From contig CALWLL010000010.1 of the NCBI GenBank assembly GCA_944381555.1, forward strand, positions 1 to 64,000: a DNA stretch of 64,000 bases, written 5' to 3'. Of this stretch, positions 1-8,413 are shown piece by piece; positions within the stretch are counted from its first letter, which is position 1; each line of letters starts with the position of its first letter. The position numbers and the translations under genes were made by a program. The notes under the pieces are model-generated. The model saw only the letters and a list, made by a program, of their open reading frames with translations. It made no database searches and was not told the DNA's origin. This DNA is from an uncultured Agathobacter sp. Lineage in GTDB: Bacteria; Bacillota; Clostridia; Lachnospirales; Lachnospiraceae.

Positions 1-3
1 AAC

Positions 4-160
4 AAAGTGTGCGCTTGACGCACACTTTCGCGCCCGAGCGGTATCGCAAAGCGATTATTTCCTTTCCGCGAGGTGCGCATCCTTCGCGGAGCGTTTTTAA
101 TATCATAGGAAAGTAAATTTCTTTCACCCGTTAATTTATCACGGTCTTTCCTATGATATA
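4..160 (-). repeat. Dispersed intergenic element, copy A (longest copy)
   Basis: This is a non-coding element seen in four places in the window. Read on the minus strand it starts right after the T-run of the terminator at 169-200 with TATCATAGGAAAGACCGTGAT. It contains the inverted partner CTTTCCTATGATA about 45 nt further on. It ends in a GC-rich part with CGCTTTGCGATACCGC and a CGCACACTTT edge. This copy alone carries an extra inverted arm at the edge (AAAGTGTGCG at 4-13 with CGCACACTTT at 19-28). The other copies are at 3869-3957, 45140-45155 and 58742-58821. No coding potential is visible. It could be a MITE-like or REP-like element; the family is not recognised. Confidence 0.7.
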
Positions 161-168
161 AAAACACA

Positions 169-200
169 AAAGAGGCGGCTTTGCAAGTCACCTCTTTTGA
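169..200 (-). terminator. Rho-independent terminator after the isochorismatase gene
   Basis: On the minus strand AAAAGAGG..CTT pairs with AAG..CCTCTTTT around a 3-nt loop, followed by a T-rich stretch. It lies about 20 nt past the stop codon of the hydrolase gene. Confidence 0.75.
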
Positions 201-217
201 TTATATATTTTTACAGA

Positions 218-742
218 TTATTCGTTCTCGATTTGAATCTGACAGCACTTCATTGCCTCTAATGCATTCTTATGACTTTCCGGTGTAACTCCTGCGCAGC
301 AGGCTGCATCCACAATGATTGGCACCTCCGGCAAAAACGCCTTTGTCACCATTGCATTTGAAACCACACAGATGTCCGTACATAAACCTACAAATGTAAT
401 GCTCCCAATCTGCTCTTTTTCATCCATCTGCAACAGACGCTCCGGCAAAACGGATGAGCCAAAAGTCACTTTGTCAATTGCTTCTGTCTTTCGGAGTTCT
501 TCCAGCTCCTCTCGGATTTCCCACCCCTTTGTGCCTTTGATACAATGCTGCACCGGAAGATTTCTTCCTTCCTGTGTATTCATATAAGTGCCGGTATGTG
601 TATCTCTTGTAAAAAGAACCGTTCCGTCAAAATTTTTTACTTTCCTGATAACCTTTGGCACAATGGCAGCCGCTTCCGGCGTTCCTAAAGCACCATCAAT
701 AAAATCATTCTGCATATCTACAACAACTAATACGTTCTGCAT
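218..742 (-). CDS. Isochorismatase-family cysteine hydrolase, probable nicotinamidase
   Basis: A 174-residue cytoplasmic hydrolase of the isochorismatase/nicotinamidase fold. The catalytic triad pattern is visible: Asp9 in VVDMQNDF, Lys91 in DKVTF, and Cys125 in CTDICV. The DTH motif (Asp47, His49) and His66 are the expected metal ligands of PncA-type enzymes. Nicotinamidases turn nicotinamide into nicotinate for NAD salvage, and the metal-binding motif favours that role over a plain isochorismatase. The length is typical. The start is supported by an AAGGAGG site 5 nt upstream. The gene appears to be a single cistron closed by its own terminator. The exact substrate cannot be read from sequence alone. 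Confidence 0.85.
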   Translation of the reverse strand: MQNVLVVVDMQNDFIDGALGTPEAAAIVPKVIRKVKNFDGTVLFTRDTHTGTYMNTQEGRNLPVQHCIKGTKGWEIREELEELRKTEAIDKVTFGSSVLPERLLQMDEKEQIGSITFVGLCTDICVVSNAMVTKAFLPEVPIIVDAACCAGVTPESHKNALEAMKCCQIQIENE

Positions 743-774
743 GCAAGCCTCCTTGGATGAAATTTATCTTGTCC

Positions 775-1464
775 TTACAACTTAAAGCGGTAGCCCACGC
801 CCCAAATCGTTTCAATATACTGTGGCTTCGCTGTATCCATTTCTATTTTTTCACGAATCTTCTTAATATGAACCGTTACCGTTGCAATATCCCCAATCGA
901 TTCCATATCCCATATCTCGCGGAACAATTCTTCTTTTGTATACACATGATTCGGATTTTCTGCAAGAAAGGTCAGCAAATCAAATTCCTTTGTTGTAAAT
1001 TGCTTTTCTTCTCCGTTAACCCATACCCGTCTTGCCGTCTTATCAATCTTAATGCCACGAATTTCAATAATATCATTTTCCACGATATTACTTCCTACCA
1101 ATCTCTCATAACGCGCAAGGTGCGCTTTTACTCTTGCTACCAGCTCGCTTGGAGAAAACGGCTTTGTCACATAATCATCAGCGCCCAGACCAAGTCCGCG
1201 TATCTTATCAATATCGTCCTTTTTCGCCGAAACCATAAGAATTGGCGTATTCTTTCTCTCACGAATCTGTTTACAGATTTCAAATCCATCGGTGCCAGGG
1301 AGCATCAGGTCTAAAATAAACAAATCAAACTCTTCCGCTAATGCTCTTGCTAAGCCTGTCATACCATCGTTTTCTACTTCTACCTCAAATCCGCTTAACT
1401 CCAAGTAGTCTTTTTCCAAATCTGCAATTGCAGTTTCATCTTCTACTATCAATATTCTACTCAT
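775..1464 (-). CDS. OmpR/PhoB-family response regulator
   Basis: A 229-residue response regulator. The N-terminal receiver domain (about 1-120) has the acidic pair in VEDE and the phospho-acceptor Asp52 in LFILDLMLPG, with the conserved Lys in TKPFSP. The C-terminal winged helix (about 130-229) has the typical TTKEFDLLTFLAENP start, the TVTVHIKKIREKI recognition helix and a WGVGYRF end. It is the DNA-binding partner of the kinase gene, whose 3' end overlaps its start by 8 nt, so the two are translationally coupled. The RBS CAGGAGG sits inside the kinase 3' end. The target genes are unknown. The family call is secure; the signal sensed is not known. Confidence 0.93.
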   Translation of the reverse strand: MSRILIVEDETAIADLEKDYLELSGFEVEVENDGMTGLARALAEEFDLFILDLMLPGTDGFEICKQIRERKNTPILMVSAKKDDIDKIRGLGLGADDYVTKPFSPSELVARVKAHLARYERLVGSNIVENDIIEIRGIKIDKTARRVWVNGEEKQFTTKEFDLLTFLAENPNHVYTKEELFREIWDMESIGDIATVTVHIKKIREKIEMDTAKPQYIETIWGVGYRFKL

Positions 1465-2566
1465 TGATTACCTCCTGATATTTACGAATTACAAAATACA
1501 TAATTGTTCCTGTATCCTCTTTGCTGGTTGCCCAGATTTTACCGCCATGATCCTCTATAATCTTCTTTACAATAGATAAGCCGATTCCGCTTCCGCCCGT
1601 TGCAGAATTTCTTGAGGCATCTCCCCGGTAAAAACGGTCGAAGATATACGGCAAATCTTTTGCCGGAATTCCCTTTCCATTATCTTCAATTTCTACTTGA
1701 ATGAAGTCGCCGACATCCTTAATTCGGATATTGATAAATCCATTTGGCTTGTTCATATATTTTGCAGAGTTCCCCACAATGTTATTAACCACCCTCCGCA
1801 GTTGCTCCGGGTCCGCAATAATCACTACACTGTCCTCCACATAATTGTAATATGCCAGTCCGATTCCCTTGTGTTCCAGATCCATTCCAATCTCTTCGAC
1901 ACAATCAGAGAAATACTCGCCTACATTAATTTTAGCAAAATTATAAGGAATACGGTTTGTATCGATTTTTGAATATAGTGTAAGTTCGTTGATAAGGGTA
2001 TCCATTTCATTTGCCTTACTGTAAATCGTCCTGACGTATTTGTCCACTTTTTCCGGCGTGTTGGCAACACCGTCCATAATTCCCTCTGCATATCCTTTTA
2101 TTGCCGTAATCGGCGTTTTTAAATCATGTGCAATATTACTGATTAGCGTCTTGTTCTCCGACTCATTGTGAATCTTCTCCTCCGCATTCTCCTTAAGTCT
2201 TCGCCTCATATCCTCAAAGCTTACGCACAGCTCATTTAATTCATCTCCCTCAGAACCATCGATTTCTAATTGAAAATCCAAGTTTCCTTCTTTGATGTTA
2301 TCCGCCGCCTTCTGAAGTTTTCGGATTGGCGTAATAATACTCTGATATATCCACATAGTCAATAATAAAGCCGTCAAAAGCAGGATTAAAAAAATGGAAA
2401 ACACAATCTCGAAAAACAGGCTCTTTACATCCGGCCGAAAGACAATATTTTCCGCCACCTCTTCAACCTGTACCCGGAAAAAGAACCCGGAAATAACAGC
2501 CGCCATAAAAATTGGCACAAATAATATGATTCCAAATGAGATAAGCAATTTTGATTTCAGTTTCAT
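1457..2566 (-). CDS. Membrane sensor histidine kinase
   Basis: A 369-residue kinase of two-component type. Two membrane segments (about 7-30 and 52-76) enclose only about 20 extracytoplasmic residues, so it probably senses within or near the membrane. A HAMP linker follows (about 77-130), then the HisKA domain with His147 in IAHDLKTP, and the ATPase domain with NIVGNSAKYM (N box), DNGKGI (G1) and GGSGIGLSI (G2). I chose the ATG at 2566, five codons inside the longest frame, because AGGAG lies 6 nt before it. The short sensor loop resembles kinases that respond to envelope stress or peptide antibiotics, which is inference only. It forms an operon with the response regulator. Confidence 0.92.
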   Translation of the reverse strand: MKLKSKLLISFGIILFVPIFMAAVISGFFFRVQVEEVAENIVFRPDVKSLFFEIVFSIFLILLLTALLLTMWIYQSIITPIRKLQKAADNIKEGNLDFQLEIDGSEGDELNELCVSFEDMRRRLKENAEEKIHNESENKTLISNIAHDLKTPITAIKGYAEGIMDGVANTPEKVDKYVRTIYSKANEMDTLINELTLYSKIDTNRIPYNFAKINVGEYFSDCVEEIGMDLEHKGIGLAYYNYVEDSVVIIADPEQLRRVVNNIVGNSAKYMNKPNGFINIRIKDVGDFIQVEIEDNGKGIPAKDLPYIFDRFYRGDASRNSATGGSGIGLSIVKKIIEDHGGKIWATSKEDTGTIMYFVIRKYQEVINE

Positions 2567-2586
2567 AAAATTCTCCTGCACATCGA

Positions 2587-2615
2587 AAATCCCGAAAAAT
2601 CAATGATTTTTCGGG
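2587..2615 (-). terminator. Perfect hairpin, probable metK terminator
   Basis: ATCCCGAAAAATCA pairs perfectly with TGATTTTTCGGGAT and is followed on the minus strand by TTTTCG. It lies between the metK stop and the kinase start and most likely ends metK transcription. A candidate extended -10 for the kinase operon lies just upstream at 2619-2627. Confidence 0.6.
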
Positions 2616-2618
2616 ATA

Positions 2619-2627
2619 ATTATATCA
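2619..2627 (-). promoter_or_regulatory. Extended -10 element for the two-component operon
   Basis: TGATATAAT (TGnTATAAT form) on the minus strand, about 55 nt before the kinase start. No good -35 is seen, as expected for extended -10 promoters. The predicted start site falls inside the metK terminator hairpin, which is odd and lowers confidence. Confidence 0.4.
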
Positions 2628-2655
2628 CACCTCTATCAGAAAGCGTATGAAAATT

Positions 2656-3843
2656 CTATAAATTCTTATAAACTTTTAATGCATCCGCTTTATCTGTTTT
2701 TTCCCATGAAAGTTCAATGTCTGTTCTTCCAAAATGACCATATGCGGCTGTTTTTCTGTAAATCGGTCTTCTAAGGTCAAGCATCTTGATAATTCCCGCC
2801 GGGCGCAGATCAAATTCCTTACGAATGATTTCTACCAGCTCTGCATTAGAAAGCACGCCCGTACCAAATGTATCAACCATGACAGATGTCGGCTGTGCCA
2901 CACCGATAGCGTAAGACAACTGAATTTCGCATCTCTTTGCAAGTCCTGCTGCCACAATATTCTTTGCGACATATCTTGCTGCATAAGCTGCTGAGCGGTC
3001 TACCTTAGTACAGTCCTTTCCTGAAAAAGCCCCGCCGCCATGACGTGCCATTCCGCCATAGGTGTCTACAATAATCTTACGTCCTGTAAGACCCGCATCA
3101 CCATGCGGTCCGCCGATTACAAATCGTCCTGTTGGATTAATAAAGAACTTTGTTTCCTCATCAATCATCTCTGCCGGAAGAATTACGTCAAATACATGCT
3201 TCTTGATATCTGCATGAATCTGCTCCTGTGTTACATCATCATCGTGCTGCGTAGACAGCACAACCGCCTCAAGCCGTTTTGGCGTGCCATCTTCATCATA
3301 TTCTACAGATACCTGTGTCTTCCCATCCGGTCTTAAGTATTTTAACGTGCCATCCTTACGAACCTTGGCAAGCTGTAATGCCAGCTTGTGTGCAAGCGCA
3401 ATTGGATACGGCATAAATTCTTCTGTTTCGTCTGTAGCGTAGCCAAACATCATTCCCTGATCTCCGGCACCTGTATCAAGGTCATCTGTAATCTGGCCTT
3501 CTTTTGCCTCTAATGCTTTATCAACACCCATAGCGATATCTTCCGATTGTTGGTCAAGCGCTACCATTACGGCGCAGGTATGTCCGTCAAAGCCTGTCCT
3601 AGCATCGTTATAACCAATCTCATTTACTGTTTTTCTAACAATTCCCGGAATATCAAGCTGTGCCTTTGTTGTAATTTCACCTGTTACAAGGACAAATCCC
3701 GTACAGCTTGCTGTTTCGCACGCAACACGGCTCATTGGGTCCTGTTCTAAACACGCGTCCAAGATTGCATCGGAAACTGCATCGCACATTTTGTCCGGAT
3801 GACCTTCCGTTACTGATTCTGATGTAAATAGTAATTTTTCCAT
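2656..3843 (-). CDS. metK: S-adenosylmethionine synthetase
   Basis: A 395-residue enzyme that makes SAM from methionine and ATP in the cytosol. The signature stretches are present: [13 protein letters not shown] near the start (ATP and Mg binding), [16 protein letters not shown] (around 115-130), and the P-loop-like [16 protein letters not shown] region (around 270). The length matches the family. The start at 3843 has AAAGGAG about 9 nt upstream. It is preceded by an S-box riboswitch and terminator, so SAM should repress its own synthesis. A copy of the dispersed intergenic element lies between that terminator and the gene. Confidence 0.98.
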   Translation of the reverse strand: MEKLLFTSESVTEGHPDKMCDAVSDAILDACLEQDPMSRVACETASCTGFVLVTGEITTKAQLDIPGIVRKTVNEIGYNDARTGFDGHTCAVMVALDQQSEDIAMGVDKALEAKEGQITDDLDTGAGDQGMMFGYATDETEEFMPYPIALAHKLALQLAKVRKDGTLKYLRPDGKTQVSVEYDEDGTPKRLEAVVLSTQHDDDVTQEQIHADIKKHVFDVILPAEMIDEETKFFINPTGRFVIGGPHGDAGLTGRKIIVDTYGGMARHGGGAFSGKDCTKVDRSAAYAARYVAKNIVAAGLAKRCEIQLSYAIGVAQPTSVMVDTFGTGVLSNAELVEIIRKEFDLRPAGIIKMLDLRRPIYRKTAAYGHFGRTDIELSWEKTDKADALKVYKNL

Positions 3844-3868
3844 ACTTATACTCTCCTTTTGTAAAAAT

Positions 3869-3957
3869 AAAGTGTGCGCCCTTCACGGAGCGCTTTATAT
3901 CATGGGAAAGTCATTTTCTTTTACACGTTAATACATCAAGTCATTTCCTATGATATA
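3869..3957 (-). repeat. Dispersed intergenic element, copy B, in the metK leader
   Basis: The second copy of the TATCATAGGAAAG element. On the minus strand it starts directly after the T-run of the S-box terminator, carries the inverted partner (CTTTCCCATGATA), a CGCTCCGTGAAGG block and the CGCACACTTT edge, and stops about 25 nt before the metK start. It would be part of the metK mRNA whenever the riboswitch allows read-through. Confidence 0.7.
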
Positions 3958-3988
3958 AAAAAATCCGCTTACACAACATAAGCGGATT
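3957..3988 (-). terminator. S-box riboswitch terminator
   Basis: On the minus strand AATCCGCTTA..TAAGCGGATT forms a stem followed by seven Ts. It lies about 25 nt after the aptamer and is the expected expression platform. Confidence 0.85.
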
Positions 3989-4010
3989 ACTGCAAACTAA
4001 GATTAGCAAA

Positions 4011-4110
4011 TCCTCTTATTGTTCGAATTACTCGCTCAGGCAGGCACCTTCCATTCCGGGGTTGCCGTGACTTCATCGATCCTATGTATCTCCATCACTC
4101 TGAATAAGAG
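4011..4110 (-). ncRNA. SAM-I (S-box) riboswitch aptamer
   Basis: On the minus strand the aptamer begins CTCTTATTCAGAG and ends AATAAGAGG, which pair as P1. The conserved S-box core is present: GATGGAGATACATAGG, GATGAAGTCACGGCAACC, GGAAGGTGCCTGCCTGAG. It lies upstream of metK with a terminator between them. SAM binding is expected to favour the terminator. The sequence pattern is unmistakable, although no covariance search was run. Confidence 0.93.
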
Positions 4111-4149
4111 AAAAAACACAATATTAAATTTCATTTCCTTACATGAGTT

Positions 4150-4178
4150 ACATTACTCTATATTCTTATATATGTCAA
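4150..4178 (-). promoter_or_regulatory. Sigma-A promoter for metK
   Basis: TTGACA at 4173-4178 and TAATGT at 4150-4155 (both read on the minus strand), with a 17-nt spacer. The start site would lie about 35 nt before the riboswitch. Confidence 0.7.
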
Positions 4179-4189
4179 CCCCTATTTTA

Positions 4190-4218
4190 TTGACTTCCAA
4201 CCTCGTATTCAATATAAT
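4190..4218 (+). promoter_or_regulatory. Sigma-A promoter for the HD-GYP gene
   Basis: TTGACT at 4190-4195, a 17-nt spacer, and a perfect TATAAT at 4213-4218. The predicted start site near 4225 leaves only about 20 nt of leader before the ATG at 4247. It is back to back with the metK promoter, 11 nt apart. Confidence 0.8.
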
Positions 4219-4246
4219 TATCTAAAGGAATTTTATGGAGGATAAG

Positions 4247-5350
4247 ATGAGAACACTTACACCAAAAGAATTGAAGCCGGGAATGGTAACACTGCAAGCA
4301 ATTATGACTCCGTATGGTCAGCTCCTTGCACCTGCCGGCACAGAGCTTACCAGACAAATCATCAATAAAATGAAATTGTATAACGTCGCATTCGCAGTCG
4401 TAAACGTTTCCAACAAGCCAGAGGAAATGCCTGCTGCACCAAAGAAAGCCAAAACCCGTGTGGAAGAAGCTAAAACCCATTCCCAGAAGGTCATGGAATC
4501 CGGTGAATTTAAGAATTTCCAGATGGATTATTCCCGTGCGCTCGCTCACTTAAAGGACGTTTTTGATGGTGTAGTTCATAAGACATATACGATTGAAGAG
4601 CCAGAACTTGTAAAAAGTGTAGCCCCTCTCTTTGCTTCCAGAAATACCATCACAGAGCTTTTTGACATGATTCATCAGATGCACTCTTTGGATGACTCCG
4701 TATATGCGCATTGTATCAATGTAGCTTTAATTTCCCGTATGATTGGCCGGTGGCTCCACTTTGAACAGCATGACCTTGATACGCTTACCTGCTGCGGACT
4801 TCTCCATGATATCGGCAAGGTCATGGTCCCGAGTGAGATTTTAAACAAACCGGACAAACTTACGGATGATGAGTATAACATCGTGAAAGCGCACACAAAG
4901 TTCGGTTATGAATTACTTCGTAACCAGAATATTGATTCCCGAATCAAACGTTCGGCTTTGATGCATCATGAACGTTATGATGGCTCCGGATATCCAAATG
5001 GACTTGCCGGCGAACTATTGTCTGACTTTGCGATGATTGTGGCAATAGCAGACGTATACGACGCCATGACAGCCGCTCGTTCTTACCGTGTGCCTTTAAG
5101 TCCTTTCCAGGTTATTTCCAATTTTGAAAATGAGGGTTTCCAGAAATACCACACAAAATACATCTATGTTTTTTTACATCGCATCGCATCTACATACCAG
5201 AATAACAGGGTAATGTTAAATGACGGAAGAGCCTGCAAGATTGTTATGCTAAATCAAAACAGCCTCTCCCGCCCAATCGTTCAGTTTGATGACGGCGAGT
5301 GCGTCGATCTTTCCACTCAGAACGATTTGCAGATTACAAGAATTTTATAA
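4247..5350 (+). CDS. HD-GYP domain protein, probable c-di-GMP phosphodiesterase
   Basis: A 367-residue cytoplasmic protein. The HD-GYP domain (about 135-300) has the catalytic His187-Asp188 in LLHDIGK, then His240-His241 and the GYP triplet at 248-250 in HHERYDGSGYP, which identify the subclass that hydrolyses cyclic di-GMP. The first 130 residues have no recognised sensor domain, and a small C-terminal extension follows. I chose the ATG at 4247 rather than 4235 because GGAGG lies 5 nt before it and the earlier ATG overlaps that site. A bidirectional terminator follows. The target could be another cyclic dinucleotide; the signal controlling it is not visible. Confidence 0.9.
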   Translation: MRTLTPKELKPGMVTLQAIMTPYGQLLAPAGTELTRQIINKMKLYNVAFAVVNVSNKPEEMPAAPKKAKTRVEEAKTHSQKVMESGEFKNFQMDYSRALAHLKDVFDGVVHKTYTIEEPELVKSVAPLFASRNTITELFDMIHQMHSLDDSVYAHCINVALISRMIGRWLHFEQHDLDTLTCCGLLHDIGKVMVPSEILNKPDKLTDDEYNIVKAHTKFGYELLRNQNIDSRIKRSALMHHERYDGSGYPNGLAGELLSDFAMIVAIADVYDAMTAARSYRVPLSPFQVISNFENEGFQKYHTKYIYVFLHRIASTYQNNRVMLNDGRACKIVMLNQNSLSRPIVQFDDGECVDLSTQNDLQITRIL

Positions 5351-5355
5351 ACTTT

Positions 5356-5390
5356 AAAAGGATATGCCACAAAAAACGGCATATCCTTTT
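5356..5390. terminator. Bidirectional terminator between the HD-GYP gene and murA
   Basis: AAAAGGATATGCC and GGCATATCCTTTT form a 13-bp stem with a 9-nt loop, flanked by A and T runs on both sides. It serves the two convergent genes. Confidence 0.9.
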
Positions 5391-5399
5391 ATATATGTT

Positions 5400-6692
5400 T
5401 TATGAAACTTTTAAAATAAATTTCTGAATTTCTTTTTCGCTGGATACTTTTTCAATTTTGCCACCAATCCCTGCTAATTTGATTTCAAAACCTTCGTATC
5501 CGCGTTCAATGTAATGGATATCATCTACGATGGTTACACCTTCTGCTGCAAGACCTGCAATAACAAGCGCTGCGCCTGCGCGAAGGTCCGGAGCATTCAC
5601 TCTTGCGCCTGTGTATTTTGGTACACCCGTGATGATTGCAATATTGCTTTCCACCTTGATGTCTGCGCCCATTCTCGTAAGTTCATCCACATATTTGAAA
5701 CGATTTTCAAAGATGCTTTCTGTTACGGTACTAGTCCCCTCCGCAATTCCCAATAGTACTGCCATCTGCGGCTGCATATCTGTTGGGAAACCCGGATATG
5801 GAAGTGTGGTAACCTGTGTACGCTGTAATTTACCGTCGGAAATAACACGCACAGCATCATCAAATTCTTCAATAATACAACCTACCTCTAACAATTTTGC
5901 CGTAGTCGCTTCTAAATGCTTCGGAATAACATTCTTGACCAAAACATCGCCGCCTGCTGCTGCCGCCGCAAACATAAATGTTCCTGCTTCAATCTGGTCA
6001 GGAATAATAGAATATTCTGTTTTATGGAGTTTTTCTACGCCAACAATACGGATAACATCTGTACCTGCACCACGAATATTCGCTCCCATGCTGTTCAGAA
6101 AGTTTGCCACATCTACAACATGCGGTTCTTTTGCAGCATTTTCAATAACTGTCTTGCCTTCCGCCATAGCAGCCGCCATCATAATATTGATTGTTGCTCC
6201 TACGGATACCTTGTCTAAGTATATATGCGTTCCAACCAAGTGTTTTGCCTCTGCCTTTACAAGACCATGTGCAATATCTACAGATGCCCCCATCGCGCGG
6301 AACCCTTTCATATGAAGGTCAATCGGACGGCTTCCGATATCACATCCTCCCGGAAGCGCCACTTCTGCTTTTTTATATTTTCCGAGCAATGCACCGATTA
6401 AGTAGTAAGAAGCACGTATTTTACGGATAAATTCATTATCCACACTGATTTCCCGAATGAATGATCCATTGATTTTTACTTTATGTTCATTGATACGTTC
6501 AACCTTTGCACCAATTTCCTCAATTGCCTGTAATAGTACATTAATATCCCTAACGTTTGGCAGGTTTTCAATTGTAACTGTTTCGTCCGTCATAACCGCA
6601 GCCGCTAAAATGGCTAAAGCCGCATTTTTGGCGCCACTGATTTCAACTTCCCCATATAAAGGATTTCCACCTTTGATTATGTACTGTTCCAT
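5400..6692 (-). CDS. murA: UDP-N-acetylglucosamine 1-carboxyvinyltransferase
   Basis: A 430-residue enzyme catalysing the first committed step of peptidoglycan synthesis, transfer of enolpyruvate from PEP to UDP-GlcNAc. The N-terminal KGGN..SGAKNAAL substrate loop and the catalytic Cys117 in PGGCDIGSRP are present, so the protein should be sensitive to fosfomycin, the usual Cys form. The length is typical. It ends the minus-strand run pth-mfd-lipoprotein-aroK-murA, 50 nt after aroK. Firmicutes often carry two MurA paralogs, so this may be MurAA or MurAB; the sequence alone does not decide. Confidence 0.97.
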   Translation of the reverse strand: MEQYIIKGGNPLYGEVEISGAKNAALAILAAAVMTDETVTIENLPNVRDINVLLQAIEEIGAKVERINEHKVKINGSFIREISVDNEFIRKIRASYYLIGALLGKYKKAEVALPGGCDIGSRPIDLHMKGFRAMGASVDIAHGLVKAEAKHLVGTHIYLDKVSVGATINIMMAAAMAEGKTVIENAAKEPHVVDVANFLNSMGANIRGAGTDVIRIVGVEKLHKTEYSIIPDQIEAGTFMFAAAAAGGDVLVKNVIPKHLEATTAKLLEVGCIIEEFDDAVRVISDGKLQRTQVTTLPYPGFPTDMQPQMAVLLGIAEGTSTVTESIFENRFKYVDELTRMGADIKVESNIAIITGVPKYTGARVNAPDLRAGAALVIAGLAAEGVTIVDDIHYIERGYEGFEIKLAGIGGKIEKVSSEKEIQKFILKVS

Positions 6693-6741
6693 TATTTTAC
6701 CTCAACAAACTATGTCCTATTCTATATTATTCAATACTTCC

Positions 6742-7260
6742 CTAAATGTTATTCAGGTTTTGCAATTTCTCAACTAAACGTTCGACGGTTTCCTCTACAT
6801 TCAGACCTTCTTCGGATATCCGGACATCCGCATACTTCTCATATAACGGTGTTCTTTCCATAAAAAGGTCGTACAAAGTCTGTCCGTCTTTGAGAACCAC
6901 TCCTCTTCCTTTAATATCAGAAAGTCGTTTCTCTATGACAGAAAATGGTACTTCCAAATAAACAACTATACCAATTTCCTTTAAGTGCTTCATGGCCTGC
7001 TGTCCGTATACAACACTGCCACCTGTCGCAATTATTGTTCTGGAGCACATAAGACCTGCATTTATACGGTTTTCCACCTGAACAAATCCATCAGTGCCAA
7101 TCTCTTCTATAATCTCGCTTAAAAGCTTTCCTTCCTTCTCCTGAATAACCAAATCGGCGTCTAAGAACTGGTATCCCATTACCTTGGCAAGAATAACCCC
7201 TACTGTGCTTTTGCCCACACCCGGCATTCCGATCAAAACAATATTATCCCTGCTGCTCAT
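6742..7260 (-). CDS. aroK: Shikimate kinase
   Basis: A 172-residue cytosolic P-loop kinase that phosphorylates shikimate in the pathway to chorismate. It has the Walker A GMPGVGKST (11-19), the DADLVIQE shikimate-binding Asp region and TGGSVV around residue 80, with LSDIKGRGVVLK in the lid. The ATG overlaps the stop codon of the upstream lipoprotein gene (TAATG), which indicates translational coupling. No other aromatic amino-acid gene lies nearby, so its place here reflects operon history rather than pathway clustering. Confidence 0.94.
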   Translation of the reverse strand: MSSRDNIVLIGMPGVGKSTVGVILAKVMGYQFLDADLVIQEKEGKLLSEIIEEIGTDGFVQVENRINAGLMCSRTIIATGGSVVYGQQAMKHLKEIGIVVYLEVPFSVIEKRLSDIKGRGVVLKDGQTLYDLFMERTPLYEKYADVRISEEGLNVEETVERLVEKLQNLNNI

Positions 7261-8366
7261 TATCTGTCAGTTCCTGTTTCTGATTCTGTTGCTGACTCTG
7301 TTTCCGTTTCGGTTGTTGATGCTGTTTCAGACTCAGATTCTGTTTCCGTAGAACCGTCATCCTGTGTGAAAATATGGTGGAAATCAATCTTTGCAATAAC
7401 ATCCTCGTTTACTGTCCATCCGTCTTCTTCCTGCCATCCTGTCATTACATCATCATATAATTCTGCTTCACGTTCGGCAATGATTTCTTCACGCTTTTCC
7501 TCTGTGGCATCTTCATCTGTATCCGCATCGATTCTTGCAAAATAAAGCATATCGTCATCTCCTTCAATGAGCGCGGATGTTTCGCCTTCTTCTAAATCTT
7601 TCATTGCTTTTAAAAGCTCTTCATCGATGGTTTCATCATCTTCTTTTGTTGAGTATGCGCCGGTTTCCACTTCAAAATCATACTCTTTCGCAACATCTTC
7701 CAGCTTAGAGCCTCCTGTTAGGGCTTCTGCCATTTTGTTTACATTTTCTTTCAGTTCATCAACCTGTTCTTCTGTGTATTCCGTATATTCTCCGTCCACA
7801 GTTTTTCCCTCAAGGTCAATTGCAATGTAAGAATACCCGCGCATATTCGCATCTTCGTCATCAACCTCGCGGTCTGTATCAGCGATGATTGCCTCATACA
7901 TATACTGCTGGATGGTATAAAGTGTTAGCATTTCGGTTACAAGCTCTTCTGTTGCACCAAACTCTTCAATCGCTTCTGCGGAGTTGCTTGTCATAAATGC
8001 TTCTGCTGCATCTTTAATTTTCTTCTCATCTTCATCCGAGAGTTTTACTTCATAATCGCCCATATGAGCCTTTAAAGTATATAAATCATGAAGGGATGAA
8101 ACTACAGAATCAACAAGATTCTCCTGTAATGTTGAACCGGAGCCTGTCATATCTGTATCCCATACTTCGGTACCAAAATATGCTACATACAAATCATCCA
8201 TCGCAGCCTTCTGGTATTTACACATAAAGTTTACCAGTCCAAGAGATACTTCCTGTTCTCCCAATGTTGCCGCTGTCTCTTCTGGATTTATTCCACAACC
8301 TGCAAATGCAGACACGCAAAGTACTCCTGCTAACACAAGAGCTGCTAATTTTCTTAATGTTTTCAT
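7260..8366 (-). CDS. PrsA/SurA-like foldase lipoprotein
   Basis: A 368-residue surface lipoprotein. The signal peptide ends in a lipobox at AFAGC with Cys24. The body is mostly acidic and helical, and its arrangement around a short middle domain resembles SurA/PrsA-type peptidyl-prolyl isomerases and extracytoplasmic chaperones. A clear parvulin active site is not seen, so it may be a chaperone only. The C-terminal 30 residues are a low-complexity Ser/Thr/Glu tail. It follows mfd directly, a common neighbourhood for this family in Clostridia, and has its own promoter at 8414-8442. It would act outside the membrane, helping secreted proteins to fold. Confidence 0.6.
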   Translation of the reverse strand: MKTLRKLAALVLAGVLCVSAFAGCGINPEETAATLGEQEVSLGLVNFMCKYQKAAMDDLYVAYFGTEVWDTDMTGSGSTLQENLVDSVVSSLHDLYTLKAHMGDYEVKLSDEDEKKIKDAAEAFMTSNSAEAIEEFGATEELVTEMLTLYTIQQYMYEAIIADTDREVDDEDANMRGYSYIAIDLEGKTVDGEYTEYTEEQVDELKENVNKMAEALTGGSKLEDVAKEYDFEVETGAYSTKEDDETIDEELLKAMKDLEEGETSALIEGDDDMLYFARIDADTDEDATEEKREEIIAEREAELYDDVMTGWQEEDGWTVNEDVIAKIDFHHIFTQDDGSTETESESETASTTETETESATESETGTDR

Positions 8367-8413
8367 GTTTCCTCCTAAATTTAGACCCTGTTAGGTCACA
8401 ATATCATCATTAT

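Noticed and set aside
757-1314. A 185-codon plus-strand frame opposite the response regulator
   Set aside because: It is antisense to a secure gene, lacks an RBS and has composition typical of a shadow frame.
5530-6315. A 261-codon plus-strand frame opposite murA
   Set aside because: It mirrors the codon pattern of murA, has no RBS and no recognisable domain.
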